Shown: one piece after another, positions 1-6,627 of the stretch
How the letters are laid out: each line of letters opens with the position of its first letter
Position numbering within the stretch: the first letter of the stretch is position 1
The notes under the pieces: generated by a model
Told to the model about the DNA's origin: nothing
What the model saw: only the letters and a program-made list of their open reading frames with translations
The model's database searches: none
Translations under genes and position numbers: made by a program
Origin: Pseudomonadota bacterium
Lineage (GTDB): Bacteria; Pseudomonadota; Gammaproteobacteria; Burkholderiales; Thiobacillaceae
Length of the DNA: 6,627 bases
Assembly (NCBI GenBank): GCA_021847385.1
Contig: JAJZTV010000114.1
Span: forward strand, 1 to 6,627
Direction: 5' to 3'

Positions 1-1476
1 CCCGGCGCGACCAATGCGGTGACCGGTATCGCCACGGCCTATATGGACTCCATTCCGATGGTGGTGATCACCGGCCAGGTGCCGACCGCCGCGATCGGCC
101 AGGACGCCTTCCAGGAAGTCGACACGGTCGGCATCACCCGCCCCTGCGTGAAGCACAACTTCCTGGTCAAGGACGTCAAGGACATCGCGCCGACCATCAA
201 GAAGGCCTTCTACATCGCGGCCACCGGCCGGCCCGGTCCGGTCGTGGTCGACATCCCGAAAGACATCACCCAGCATAGCTGCGCGTTCGAGTACCCGGAA
301 ACGATCAGCCTGCGTTCGTATAATCCGACCAGCAAGGGCCACGCCGGCCAGATCAAGCGTGCCGCGCAGATGCTGCTCGAGGCCAAGCGCCCGGTGATCT
401 ACACCGGCGGCGGCGCGGTGCTGGGCAATGCGTCGGCGGCTTTGACCGAGATGGCGCGCGAACTCGGTTATCCGGTGACCAGCACGCTGATGGGCCTGGG
501 CGCTTACAAGGCGAACGATCCCTTATTCCTCGGCATGCTTGGCATGCATGGCACTTACGAAGCCAATATGGCGATGCAGCACTGTGACGTGCTGATCGCC
601 GTCGGCGCTCGGTTCGACGACCGCGTGATCGGCAATCCCAAGCACTTCGCCAAGGAGGCGCGCCGGATCATCCATATCGACATCGATCCGTCGTCGATCT
701 CCAAGCGGGTCAAGGTCGATGTGCCCATCGTCGGCGATGTCGGCCAGGTGTTGGAAGAGATGAACCGCCTGCTCAAGGCCAGCAGCGAGCGGCCCGAGCA
801 GGCCGCGCTGAAGGCCTGGTGGGCGCAGATCGAATTGTGGCGCGCGCAGGATTGCCTGAAGTACGACCGCAGTGCGTCGGTGATCAAGCCGCAGTATGTG
901 GTCGAGAAACTGTACGAGATCACCCAGGGCGAGGCCTTCGTCACCTCCGATGTCGGCCAGCACCAGATGTGGGCGGCGCAGTACTACAAGTTCGACCAGC
1001 CGCGGCGCTGGATCAATTCCGGCGGCCTGGGCACCATGGGCGTCGGCCTGCCCTATGCCATGGGCGTACAACTGGCCCATCCGGATGCGATGGTGGCCTG
1101 CATCACCGGCGAGGGCAGCATCCAGATGAACATCCAGGAGCTGTCGACCTGCAAGGAATACAAGCTGCCGCTCAAGATCGTGCTGCTCAACAACGGCTAT
1201 CTGGGCATGGTGCGCCAGTGGCAGGAGTTCTTCTACGAGGAGCGCTACGCCGAGTCCTACGTCGCGTCGCTGCCCGACTTCGCCAAGCTGGCCGAGGCCT
1301 ACGGCCATGTCGGCATGCGCATCGAGAAGCCGGAGGACGTCGAGCCGGCCTTGCGCCGCGCCTTCACCGAGCACAAGGACCAACTGGTGTTCATGAATTT
1401 CATTACCGACCCGCGCGAGAACGTCTACCCGATGATCCCCGCTGGCAAGGGCCTGTCGGAGATGATCCTGGTATGA
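1..1476 (+). CDS. ilvI: Acetolactate (acetohydroxyacid) synthase, large catalytic subunit; 5'-truncated by the window
   Basis: This ThDP- and FAD-dependent cytoplasmic enzyme condenses pyruvate with a second pyruvate (valine/leucine branch) or with 2-ketobutyrate (isoleucine branch). The reading frame is open to base 1, where it reads PGATNAV, and 491 residues are visible. E. coli IlvI (574 aa) has the same motif near residue 76, so roughly 75 N-terminal residues, including the catalytic Glu region, lie outside. Visible landmarks are GQVP and DAFQE near the start, GRPGPVVVDIPKD, GMLGMHGTYEANMAM, the FDDR segment and NSGGLGTMG. The Mg/ThDP motif begins as GEG at 1108-1116 and ends in NN at 1189-1194. 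The RQWQ tryptophan (codon 1219) is a herbicide-contact position in this family. The metal-binding motif has Glu where many family members have Asp (GDG); from memory, GEG is common in betaproteobacterial IlvI. The last codons overlap ilvH by ATGA, which implies translational coupling of the two subunits. The choice of ilvI over ilvB is by overall similarity and the ilvH partner. Confidence 0.97.
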   Translation, partial: PGATNAVTGIATAYMDSIPMVVITGQVPTAAIGQDAFQEVDTVGITRPCVKHNFLVKDVKDIAPTIKKAFYIAATGRPGPVVVDIPKDITQHSCAFEYPETISLRSYNPTSKGHAGQIKRAAQMLLEAKRPVIYTGGGAVLGNASAALTEMARELGYPVTSTLMGLGAYKANDPLFLGMLGMHGTYEANMAMQHCDVLIAVGARFDDRVIGNPKHFAKEARRIIHIDIDPSSISKRVKVDVPIVGDVGQVLEEMNRLLKASSERPEQAALKAWWAQIELWRAQDCLKYDRSASVIKPQYVVEKLYEITQGEAFVTSDVGQHQMWAAQYYKFDQPRRWINSGGLGTMGVGLPYAMGVQLAHPDAMVACITGEGSIQMNIQELSTCKEYKLPLKIVLLNNGYLGMVRQWQEFFYEERYAESYVASLPDFAKLAEAYGHVGMRIEKPEDVEPALRRAFTEHKDQLVFMNFITDPRENVYPMIPAGKGLSEMILV

Positions 1477-1967
1477 GGCATATCATTTCCGTGCTGATGG
1501 AAAACGAGGCGGGCGCGCTGTCCCGCGTCGCCGGCCTGTTCTCGGCCCGTGGCTACAACATCGAGTCGCTGACCGTGGCGCCGACCGAGGACGCCACGCT
1601 GTCGCGGATGACCATCGTCACCACCGGCTCGAACGAGGTGATCGAGCAGATCACCAAGCAACTGAACAAGCTGGTCGACGTGATCAAGATGCAGGACCTG
1701 TCCGACGGCGACCACATCGAGCGCGAGCTGATGCTGGTCAAGGTGCGCGCCGCCAGCGGCGAGCAGCGCGAGGAGATGAAGCGGCTGGCCGACATCTTCC
1801 GCGGCCGCATCATCGACGTCGCCGACAAGACCTACACCATCGAGCTGACCGGGCCGGGCTCCAAGCTGGATGCCTTCCTCGATGCCCTCGATGCCGGCGC
1901 AATCCTGGAAACCGTGCGTACCGGCGCCTCCGGCATTGGCCGCGGCGATCGCATGCTGAAGATTTGA
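1473..1967 (+). CDS. ilvH: Acetolactate synthase, small regulatory subunit
   Basis: This is the regulatory partner of IlvI. It raises catalytic activity and carries valine feedback inhibition. The 164-residue product matches the size of E. coli IlvH (163 aa). An N-terminal ACT domain spans about residues 2-75 and begins MRHIISVLMENEAGALSR. Asn11, Gly14 and Ser17, and Asn29 in the GYNIESL motif, correspond to the valine-site region of E. coli IlvH, so valine sensitivity is expected. A C-terminal ACT-like domain follows from about residue 80 (ERELMLVKV, then FRGRIIDV) and ends with SGIGRGDRMLKI. The ATG at 1473 overlaps the ilvI stop in an ATGA arrangement. The frame stays open far upstream inside ilvI, but homology starts exactly at this Met. 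Expression is expected to depend on translation of ilvI. Confidence 0.97.
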   Translation: MRHIISVLMENEAGALSRVAGLFSARGYNIESLTVAPTEDATLSRMTIVTTGSNEVIEQITKQLNKLVDVIKMQDLSDGDHIERELMLVKVRAASGEQREEMKRLADIFRGRIIDVADKTYTIELTGPGSKLDAFLDALDAGAILETVRTGASGIGRGDRMLKI

Positions 1968-1999
1968 ACCCCTGAATTAGCTAGTCGAAAGGAAGCACC

Positions 2000-3016
2000 A
2001 TGAAGGTCTACTACGAAAAAGACACCAACCTGTCGCTGATCAAGAAGAAGAAGGTCGCGATCGTCGGTTACGGCTCGCAGGGCCATGCCCACGCCAACAA
2101 CCTGAAGGACTCCGGCGTGACCGTGACCGTGGGCCTGCGCAAGGGCGGCGCTTCCTGGGACAAGGCCAAGAAGGCCGGCCTGACCGTGAAGGAAGTCGGC
2201 GCCGCGGTGAAGGACGCCGACGTGGTGATGATCTTGGTGCCGGACGAGCAGCAGCCAGCCGTCTACTACGGCGAGATCGAGCCCAACATCAAGAAGGGCG
2301 CCACCCTGGCCTTCGCCCACGGTTTCAACATCCACTACAACCAGATCGTGCCGCGCGCCGATCTGGACGTGATCATGGTCGCGCCCAAGGGCCCTGGCCA
2401 CACCGTGCGCTCCACCTACCTGCAGGGCGGCGGCGTGCCTTCCTTGATCGCCGTTTATCAGGACAAGTCCGGCAAGGCCAAGGATATCGCCCTGGCCTAC
2501 GCCGCCGCCAACGGCGGCGCCCGTGCCGGCGTGATCGAGACCAACTTCCGTGAAGAGACCGAGACCGACTTGTTCGGCGAGCAGGCCGTGCTCTGCGGCG
2601 GCGCCGTCGAACTGGTGAAGATGGGCTTCGAGACCCTGACCGAGGCCGGCTACGCGCCCGAGATGGCCTACTTCGAGTGCCTGCACGAGCTGAAGCTGAT
2701 CGTCGACCTGATGTACGAGGGCGGCATCGCCAACATGAACTACTCCATCTCCAATAACGCGGAGTACGGCGAGTACGTCACCGGCACCGAGGTGATCAAC
2801 GAGCAGTCGCGCGCCGCCATGCGCAATGCCCTGAAGCGCATCCAGACCGGCGAATACGCCAAGATGTTCATCCTGGAAGGCAAGACCAACTACCCGGCGA
2901 TGACCGCGCGTCGCCGCTTGACCGCCGAGCACCCGATCGAGGTGGTGGGCGAGAAGCTGCGCGACATGATGCCTTGGATCAAGGCCAACAAGCTGGTCGA
3001 CAAGTCCAAGAACTGA
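2000..3016 (+). CDS. ilvC: Ketol-acid reductoisomerase (NADP+), class I
   Basis: This cytoplasmic enzyme is the second common step of valine and isoleucine synthesis. It performs a Mg-dependent alkyl migration and NADPH reduction of acetolactate or acetohydroxybutyrate to the dihydroxy acid. The 338 residues match the short class I form rather than the roughly 490-residue E. coli class II form. The N-terminal Rossmann fold has GYGSQGHA at residues 23-30. The cofactor-specificity loop contains Arg47 and Ser52 (RKGGAS), consistent with NADPH. The all-alpha domain holds the expected active-site set: His107, Lys130, Asp190, Glu194, Glu226, Glu230 and Ser251. The ATG has a clear Shine-Dalgarno AAGGA at 1989-1993, six bases upstream. 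It lies 32 bases after ilvH with no terminator between, so co-transcription with ilvIH is likely. Nothing in it looks broken. Confidence 0.98.
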   Translation: MKVYYEKDTNLSLIKKKKVAIVGYGSQGHAHANNLKDSGVTVTVGLRKGGASWDKAKKAGLTVKEVGAAVKDADVVMILVPDEQQPAVYYGEIEPNIKKGATLAFAHGFNIHYNQIVPRADLDVIMVAPKGPGHTVRSTYLQGGGVPSLIAVYQDKSGKAKDIALAYAAANGGARAGVIETNFREETETDLFGEQAVLCGGAVELVKMGFETLTEAGYAPEMAYFECLHELKLIVDLMYEGGIANMNYSISNNAEYGEYVTGTEVINEQSRAAMRNALKRIQTGEYAKMFILEGKTNYPAMTARRRLTAEHPIEVVGEKLRDMMPWIKANKLVDKSKN

Positions 3017-3034
3017 TCGAACGGTAGCGGGGGA

Positions 3035-3058
3035 GGGGAGGGGTGCTATCCTCTCTCC
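3035..3058 (+). other. Potential RNA hairpin between ilvC and psd, in a polypurine/polypyrimidine stretch
   Basis: The stretch from 3029 consists of G-runs separated by single A bases, followed by a C/T-rich tract. The arms 3035-3043 (GGGGAGGGG) and 3050-3058 (CCTCTCTCC) can pair over 9 positions, including two G-U pairs, around the loop TGCTAT. No U-tract follows, so it does not look like a full intrinsic terminator. It could be an mRNA-stability or processing element separating amino acid genes from lipid genes, or a weak pause site. Its function is not established. Confidence 0.4.
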
Positions 3059-3081
3059 CGTCCTCTCCGTAGTCGAGCCTC

Positions 3082-3750
3082 ATGAACGATAACAATAGTC
3101 CTCACCATTCCGAATATCCGCATCCCCTGATCGCCCGCGAGGGTTGGGGGCATCTCGTTTTTGCGCTCGTCCTGGCCCTGGCGGTTGATTATTTCGCCGG
3201 GTGGCTGTGGGCACTGCCGTTCTGGCTGTTCCTCGTCTTCGTGCTGCAATTCTTCCGCGATCCCGGCCGGCAAGTGCCGATGGGCGACAAACTGGTCATC
3301 GCCCCGGCCGATGGCCGTATCGTCGCGGTGGAAAAGACCGAAGACCCCTGGCTCAAGCGCGAGGCGCTGAAGATCAGCGTGTTTATGAACGTGTTCAACG
3401 TCCACTCCAACCGCAGCCCGGTCGACGGCGAGGTGCGCAGCCGCTGGTATCACGCTGGCAGCTTCGTCAATGCCGCCTTGAACAAGGCCTCGGTCGAGAA
3501 CGAGCGCAACGCCATCTGGCTGAAGATGGCGGACGGCACCGACGTTACCTGCGTGCAGATCGCCGGCCTGGTTGCGCGTCGCATCCTTTGTTATGTCGGC
3601 CCGGGCGATACGCTCAAGCGCGGCCAGCGCTATGGCTTCATCCGTTTCGGCTCCCGGGTCGACGTTTATCTGCCGACCGATGCCCGGCCCAAGGTCGCGC
3701 TGGGCGACAAGACCCGGGCGGGCGAAACCATCCTGGCCGAGTTGGTCTGA
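3082..3750 (+). CDS. psd: Phosphatidylserine decarboxylase proenzyme, short (Psd-A) type
   Basis: This enzyme decarboxylates phosphatidylserine to phosphatidylethanolamine at the inner membrane. The 222-residue proenzyme is the short family form, much smaller than E. coli Psd (322 aa). A typical YPHPLIAREGW motif (residues 12-22) is followed by two hydrophobic segments at about 24-41 and 43-58. The catalytic part has PADGRIV with Asp77 and NVFNVHSNRSPVDG with His108. The self-cleavage motif is FGSRVDVYLP. Cleavage between Gly190 and Ser191 would give a beta chain of about 190 residues and an alpha chain of about 32 with an N-terminal pyruvoyl group from Ser191. The ATG at 3082 is the only good start, because an in-frame TAG at 3070-3072 rules out a longer form. 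Its Shine-Dalgarno is weak. It sits directly before pssA, which makes its substrate. No dedicated promoter was recognised. Confidence 0.95.
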   Translation: MNDNNSPHHSEYPHPLIAREGWGHLVFALVLALAVDYFAGWLWALPFWLFLVFVLQFFRDPGRQVPMGDKLVIAPADGRIVAVEKTEDPWLKREALKISVFMNVFNVHSNRSPVDGEVRSRWYHAGSFVNAALNKASVENERNAIWLKMADGTDVTCVQIAGLVARRILCYVGPGDTLKRGQRYGFIRFGSRVDVYLPTDARPKVALGDKTRAGETILAELV

Positions 3751-3752
3751 CC

Positions 3753-4520
3753 ATGGCGGAACCGGCGAGCCACCGTCCGAATCCGCCGCCGAAAGGCCCC
3801 TTGGCGCGCAAGGGCATCTACCTGCTGCCCAATCTGTTCACCACCGGCGCCTTGTTCGCCGGTTTCTATGCCATCGTGCAGGCGATGAACGGCCGGTTCG
3901 AGCAGGCGGCGGTCGCGATCTTCATCGCGATGGTGCTCGATGGCCTCGACGGCCGGGTGGCGCGCCTGACCCGCACCCAAAGCGCCTTCGGCGCCGAATA
4001 CGACTCGCTGTCCGATATGGTGTCGTTCGGCGTCGCGCCGGCGCTGGTGATCTATACCTTCGCCCTCAAGGGCATGGGCAAGCTGGGCTGGCTGGCCGCC
4101 TTCGTCTATTGCGTCGGCGCGGCCTTGCGTCTGGCCCGGTTCAACACCCAGATCGAGGTGCAGGACAAACGCTGGTTCCAGGGCCTGCCCAGCCCCTCCG
4201 CCGCAGCCCTGATCGCCGGCCTGGTCTGGGTCATGCACGACTGGGATGTCTCCGGTCAGCGTATCCATTGGTTGGCCTGGGTCGTAACCGTGTTCGCCGG
4301 CCTGACCATGGTCAGCAACCTGCCGTTCTACAGCGGCAAGGACATCAACCTGCGCAAGAGCGTGCCGTTCATCGTGGTGGTGCTGGTCGCCCTCGGCTTC
4401 ATCCTGATCTCGGCCGACCCGCCGACGGTGCTGTTCGCGTTGTTCGTCGGCTATGGCTTGTCGGGCTATGTGCTGTGGTTGGTTCGGCGTTTTCGTCATA
4501 AGGCTACCGGCGGCGATTGA
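3753..4520 (+). CDS. pssA: CDP-diacylglycerol-serine O-phosphatidyltransferase (CDP-alcohol phosphotransferase type)
   Basis: This integral membrane enzyme transfers the phosphatidyl group of CDP-diacylglycerol to L-serine, giving phosphatidylserine, the substrate of Psd encoded just upstream. The 255-residue product has a basic, proline-rich N-terminus and then GIYLLPNLFTTG. The complete CDP-alcohol phosphotransferase signature is present: Asp63, Asp66-Gly67, Ala70-Arg71, Gly80, Asp84 and Asp88. RLARFN (126-131) and FQGLPSPSAA (142-151) are typical of PssA. Hydrophobic segments lie at about 28-45, 52-62, 92-105, 111-128, 149-161, 173-190, 205-219 and 225-243. This is the Bacillus-like type II family, not the phospholipase-D-like PssA of E. 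coli. The ATG lies 2 bases after the psd stop without a strong Shine-Dalgarno, so reinitiation by ribosomes finishing psd is likely. The frame is open upstream inside psd, but homology supports this Met. Confidence 0.95.
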   Translation: MAEPASHRPNPPPKGPLARKGIYLLPNLFTTGALFAGFYAIVQAMNGRFEQAAVAIFIAMVLDGLDGRVARLTRTQSAFGAEYDSLSDMVSFGVAPALVIYTFALKGMGKLGWLAAFVYCVGAALRLARFNTQIEVQDKRWFQGLPSPSAAALIAGLVWVMHDWDVSGQRIHWLAWVVTVFAGLTMVSNLPFYSGKDINLRKSVPFIVVVLVALGFILISADPPTVLFALFVGYGLSGYVLWLVRRFRHKATGGD

Positions 4521-4539
4521 CCGGCATCGGGAAAAATTT

Positions 4540-4558
4540 CTTGCCTAGTTCCGGCAAG
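4540..4558. promoter_or_regulatory. Inverted repeat overlapping the -35 region upstream of leuA
   Basis: CTTGCC (4540-4545) and GGCAAG (4553-4558) form a perfect 6-base inverted repeat with a 7-base spacer. It covers the proposed -35 hexamer and the start of the spacer, a position suited to an operator. As RNA from the upstream operon it could fold into a short hairpin followed by GTCTTT, so a weak pssA terminator is an alternative reading. The repeat is short and could be chance. Confidence 0.3.
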
Positions 4559-4569
4559 GTCTTTATATT
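4541..4569 (+). promoter_or_regulatory. Candidate sigma-70-type promoter for the leader ORF and leuA
   Basis: A -35 element TTGCCT (4541-4546, 4 of 6 consensus bases) is separated by exactly 17 bases from the -10 element TATATT (4564-4569, 5 of 6). An A/T-rich patch lies immediately upstream (4531-4539), as in UP elements, and stands out in this GC-rich sequence. The expected start point is about 4575-4577, at or next to the ATG of the leader ORF. This would give leuA its own transcription start independent of the ilv-psd-pssA genes. Confidence 0.62.
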
Positions 4570-4576
4570 CAAGCCC

Positions 4577-4663
4577 ATGCGAACCGTTTTCGATTCCCTC
4601 CAGCACTTTTCGCTCGTCCGGCACGCCACGCGCCTGCTGCTGCCCTCGCGCGGGCAAAAATAA
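4577..4663 (+). CDS. Candidate leader peptide ORF upstream of leuA, 28 codons with a Leu-Leu-Leu run
   Basis: A short ORF runs from ATG 4577 to TAA 4661-4663 and encodes 28 residues beginning MRTVFDSLQHF and ending RLLLPSRGQK. Five of 28 codons are leucine (8, 13, 20, 21, 22), and the last three are consecutive CTG codons at 4634-4642. Its length and a leucine run upstream of a leucine gene match the classical leuL leader architecture (E. coli LeuL is also 28 aa with four Leu in a row). There is no Shine-Dalgarno. The proposed -10 box ends only 7 bases before the ATG, so the message would be leaderless or nearly so. I do not recognise the peptide as a described family. Against it, CTG is a common codon here and a three-Leu run is not rare by chance. 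Its role as a leucine sensor is an inference. Confidence 0.5.
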   Translation: MRTVFDSLQHFSLVRHATRLLLPSRGQK

Positions 4664-4742
4664 CTCTCCCCCTCTGTAGTTCCGTGGTTTCAGATCAAAC
4701 CCTCCTGCTGCTTGTGCGGCAGTGTACCCATTGGAGCGTGCC
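4620..4742 (+). promoter_or_regulatory. Possible RNA switch: leader ORF sequence pairing with the leuA ribosome binding region
   Basis: GGCACGC (4620-4626, inside leader codons 15-17) is perfectly complementary to GCGTGCC (4736-4742), the stretch between the leuA Shine-Dalgarno and its ATG. Nested inside it, the Leu codons CTGCTGC (4634-4640) can pair with GCGGCAG (4716-4722) with one G-U. The second strand can instead form a local hairpin with CTGCTG (4705-4710). Further local hairpins are TGCCC/GGGCA (4641-4645 with 4652-4656) and GGTTT/AAACC (4686-4690 with 4697-4701). A ribosome stalled on the Leu run would cover both upstream strands and release the leuA start. No U-tract terminator is visible, and the C-rich stretch 4664-4705 is an alternative Rho-loading site. 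Seven-base matches are expected by chance in a region this size; it is their nesting and position that are notable. Confidence 0.33.
4733..4736 (+). promoter_or_regulatory. leuA ribosome binding site (decides the start)
   Basis: GGAG lies 6 bases before the ATG at 4743. It excludes the in-frame GTG at 4722, which would place this Shine-Dalgarno inside the gene and add seven residues ahead of the conserved N-terminus. Confidence 0.8.
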
Positions 4743-6278
<1,536 letters not shown>

Positions 6279-6299
6279 TGCGCTCTGCGGCCAAATGAC

Positions 6300-6329
6300 A
6301 AGGGCGACCTGCGGGTCGCCCTTTTTTCT
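6300..6329 (+). terminator. Rho-independent terminator after leuA
   Basis: GGGCGACC (6302-6309) and GGTCGCCC (6314-6321) form a perfect 8-base stem, extendable to 10 by AA/TT at its foot. The loop is TGCG closed by C-G, a UNCG-type tetraloop, and the stem is followed by six T bases (6322-6327). It lies 21 bases after the leuA stop. On the minus strand the stem is followed by only a poor T-tract, so it favours stopping plus-strand transcripts, though it may also help the convergent gene. Confidence 0.95.
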
Positions 6330-6344
6330 GTTGCGCGGCGCGGT

Positions 6345-6627
6345 TTAACGGTACACGCCGGGCAGTTTGCCGGCCTCTTCCTCGATGTCCGGCGGCAGCT
6401 TGTAGAACCAGAGCTGGTACATCGAGGTCAGCCACATGAAGGCGAAGGACAGGCCCATCAAGGCACCGCTGCCGATCACCACCCAGGCGAAGGGCTCCCA
6501 TATCTTGGTCAGGTACCAGGAGCCGACGTCGGTCAGGATGGTCAGGAAGGGTACGGCGATGGCCAGGCACTTGATCCACACCGGCCGGATGTAGGCGTGG
6601 GTGAAGATGAAGCCGGTGATGAAGAAA
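6345..6627 (-). CDS. Membrane protein of unknown function, 5' end outside the window
   Basis: The minus-strand frame is open from the window edge (first complete codon at 6626) to TAA at 6347-6345, giving the last 93 residues of a longer protein. The visible part begins FFITGFIFTHAYIRPVW and is strongly hydrophobic. It has two or three membrane segments: about residues 1-13, 17-39 (with LAIAVPFLTILTDVGSWYL) and 46-75 (with IGSGALMGLSFAFMWLTSMY). The 18-residue tail is charged, containing PDIEEEAGKLPGVYR, and probably faces the cytoplasm or periplasm without further membrane spans. A GTG at 6581 could serve as a start, but the frame continues upstream with equally hydrophobic sequence, so the gene very likely starts beyond the window. 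The gene converges on leuA across the shared terminator region. I do not recognise a family. Confidence 0.8.
   Translation of the reverse strand, partial: FFITGFIFTHAYIRPVWIKCLAIAVPFLTILTDVGSWYLTKIWEPFAWVVIGSGALMGLSFAFMWLTSMYQLWFYKLPPDIEEEAGKLPGVYR

Noticed and set aside
523..1383. Long minus-strand ORF (286 codons) opposite ilvI
   Set aside because: It lies wholly antisense to a well-conserved gene. Its translation is rich in His, Leu, Gly and Arg without recognisable motifs, as expected when GC-rich third codon positions remove stop codons on the other strand.
819..1472. Upstream in-frame extension of ilvH
   Set aside because: The frame is merely open inside ilvI. The extension has no homology-like sequence, while the ACT domain begins at the ATG at 1473.
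1832..2932. Long minus-strand ORF (366 codons) opposite ilvC
   Set aside because: Same GC-driven antisense shadow. It has low-complexity composition and no motif, and ilvC itself is complete with all catalytic residues.
3029..3043. Three-layer G-quadruplex after ilvC
   Set aside because: Only three G-runs of sufficient length are present; a fourth GGG run nearby is missing, so a stable three-tetrad form is not supported.
3201..3752. Upstream in-frame extension of pssA through psd
   Set aside because: The extension translates to low-complexity Arg/Gly/Pro-rich sequence in an alternative frame of psd. The PssA N-terminus fits ATG 3753.
4641..4660. TGCCC/GGGCA hairpin at the end of the leader ORF as an intrinsic terminator
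   Set aside because: The stem is only 5 bases and is followed by an A-run, not a T-run, on the plus strand, so it cannot act as a standard terminator there.
4722..4742. GTG at 4722 as the leuA start
   Set aside because: The GGAG ribosome binding site would fall inside the gene, and LeuA proteins normally begin close to the IIFDTTLRDGEQ motif, which fits ATG 4743.

Overview
This GC-rich window is an ordinary proteobacterial chromosomal segment. It carries branched-chain amino acid genes with two phospholipid genes embedded among them. The order ilvI-ilvH-ilvC-psd-pssA-leuA, the short type of phosphatidylserine decarboxylase, a PssA of the CDP-alcohol phosphotransferase type, and protein sequences that read as betaproteobacterial all suggest a betaproteobacterium (Neisseriales or Burkholderiales-like). 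The genus cannot be fixed from the sequence.

Layout, left to right. Bases 1-1476 are the 3' six-sevenths of ilvI, the acetohydroxyacid synthase catalytic subunit. It overlaps ilvH (1473-1967, the regulatory subunit) by ATGA. A 32-base gap with a good ribosome binding site leads to ilvC (2000-3016). After a 65-base gap with a G-rich/C-rich hairpin come psd (3082-3750) and pssA (3753-4520), only 2 bases apart. A 222-base intergenic region follows. It holds a promoter-like element, a candidate 28-codon leader ORF with three consecutive Leu codons, and RNA complementarities reaching the leuA start. Then comes leuA (4743-6278), which ends at a strong intrinsic terminator (6300-6329). A convergent, 5'-truncated membrane protein gene of unknown function occupies 6345-6627 on the minus strand.

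How the genes work together. IlvI/IlvH make acetolactate and acetohydroxybutyrate from pyruvate and 2-ketobutyrate. IlvC reduces and isomerises these toward valine and isoleucine. The 2-ketoisovalerate produced further along is the LeuA substrate that commits carbon to leucine. PssA makes phosphatidylserine and Psd decarboxylates it to phosphatidylethanolamine, so psd-pssA is a membrane-lipid module inside a branched-chain amino acid cluster.

The point most worth follow-up is the region upstream of leuA. A promoter with a 17-base spacer places the predicted transcription start almost on the ATG of the small ORF, so its mRNA would be leaderless or nearly so. Its Leu codons and the preceding codons can pair in a nested way with the leuA ribosome-binding region, and no U-tract terminator is visible. 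This suggests leucine-responsive control by leader-peptide translation acting on leuA translation (or through Rho) rather than classical terminator attenuation. This is a hypothesis from reading the sequence, not a demonstrated system.
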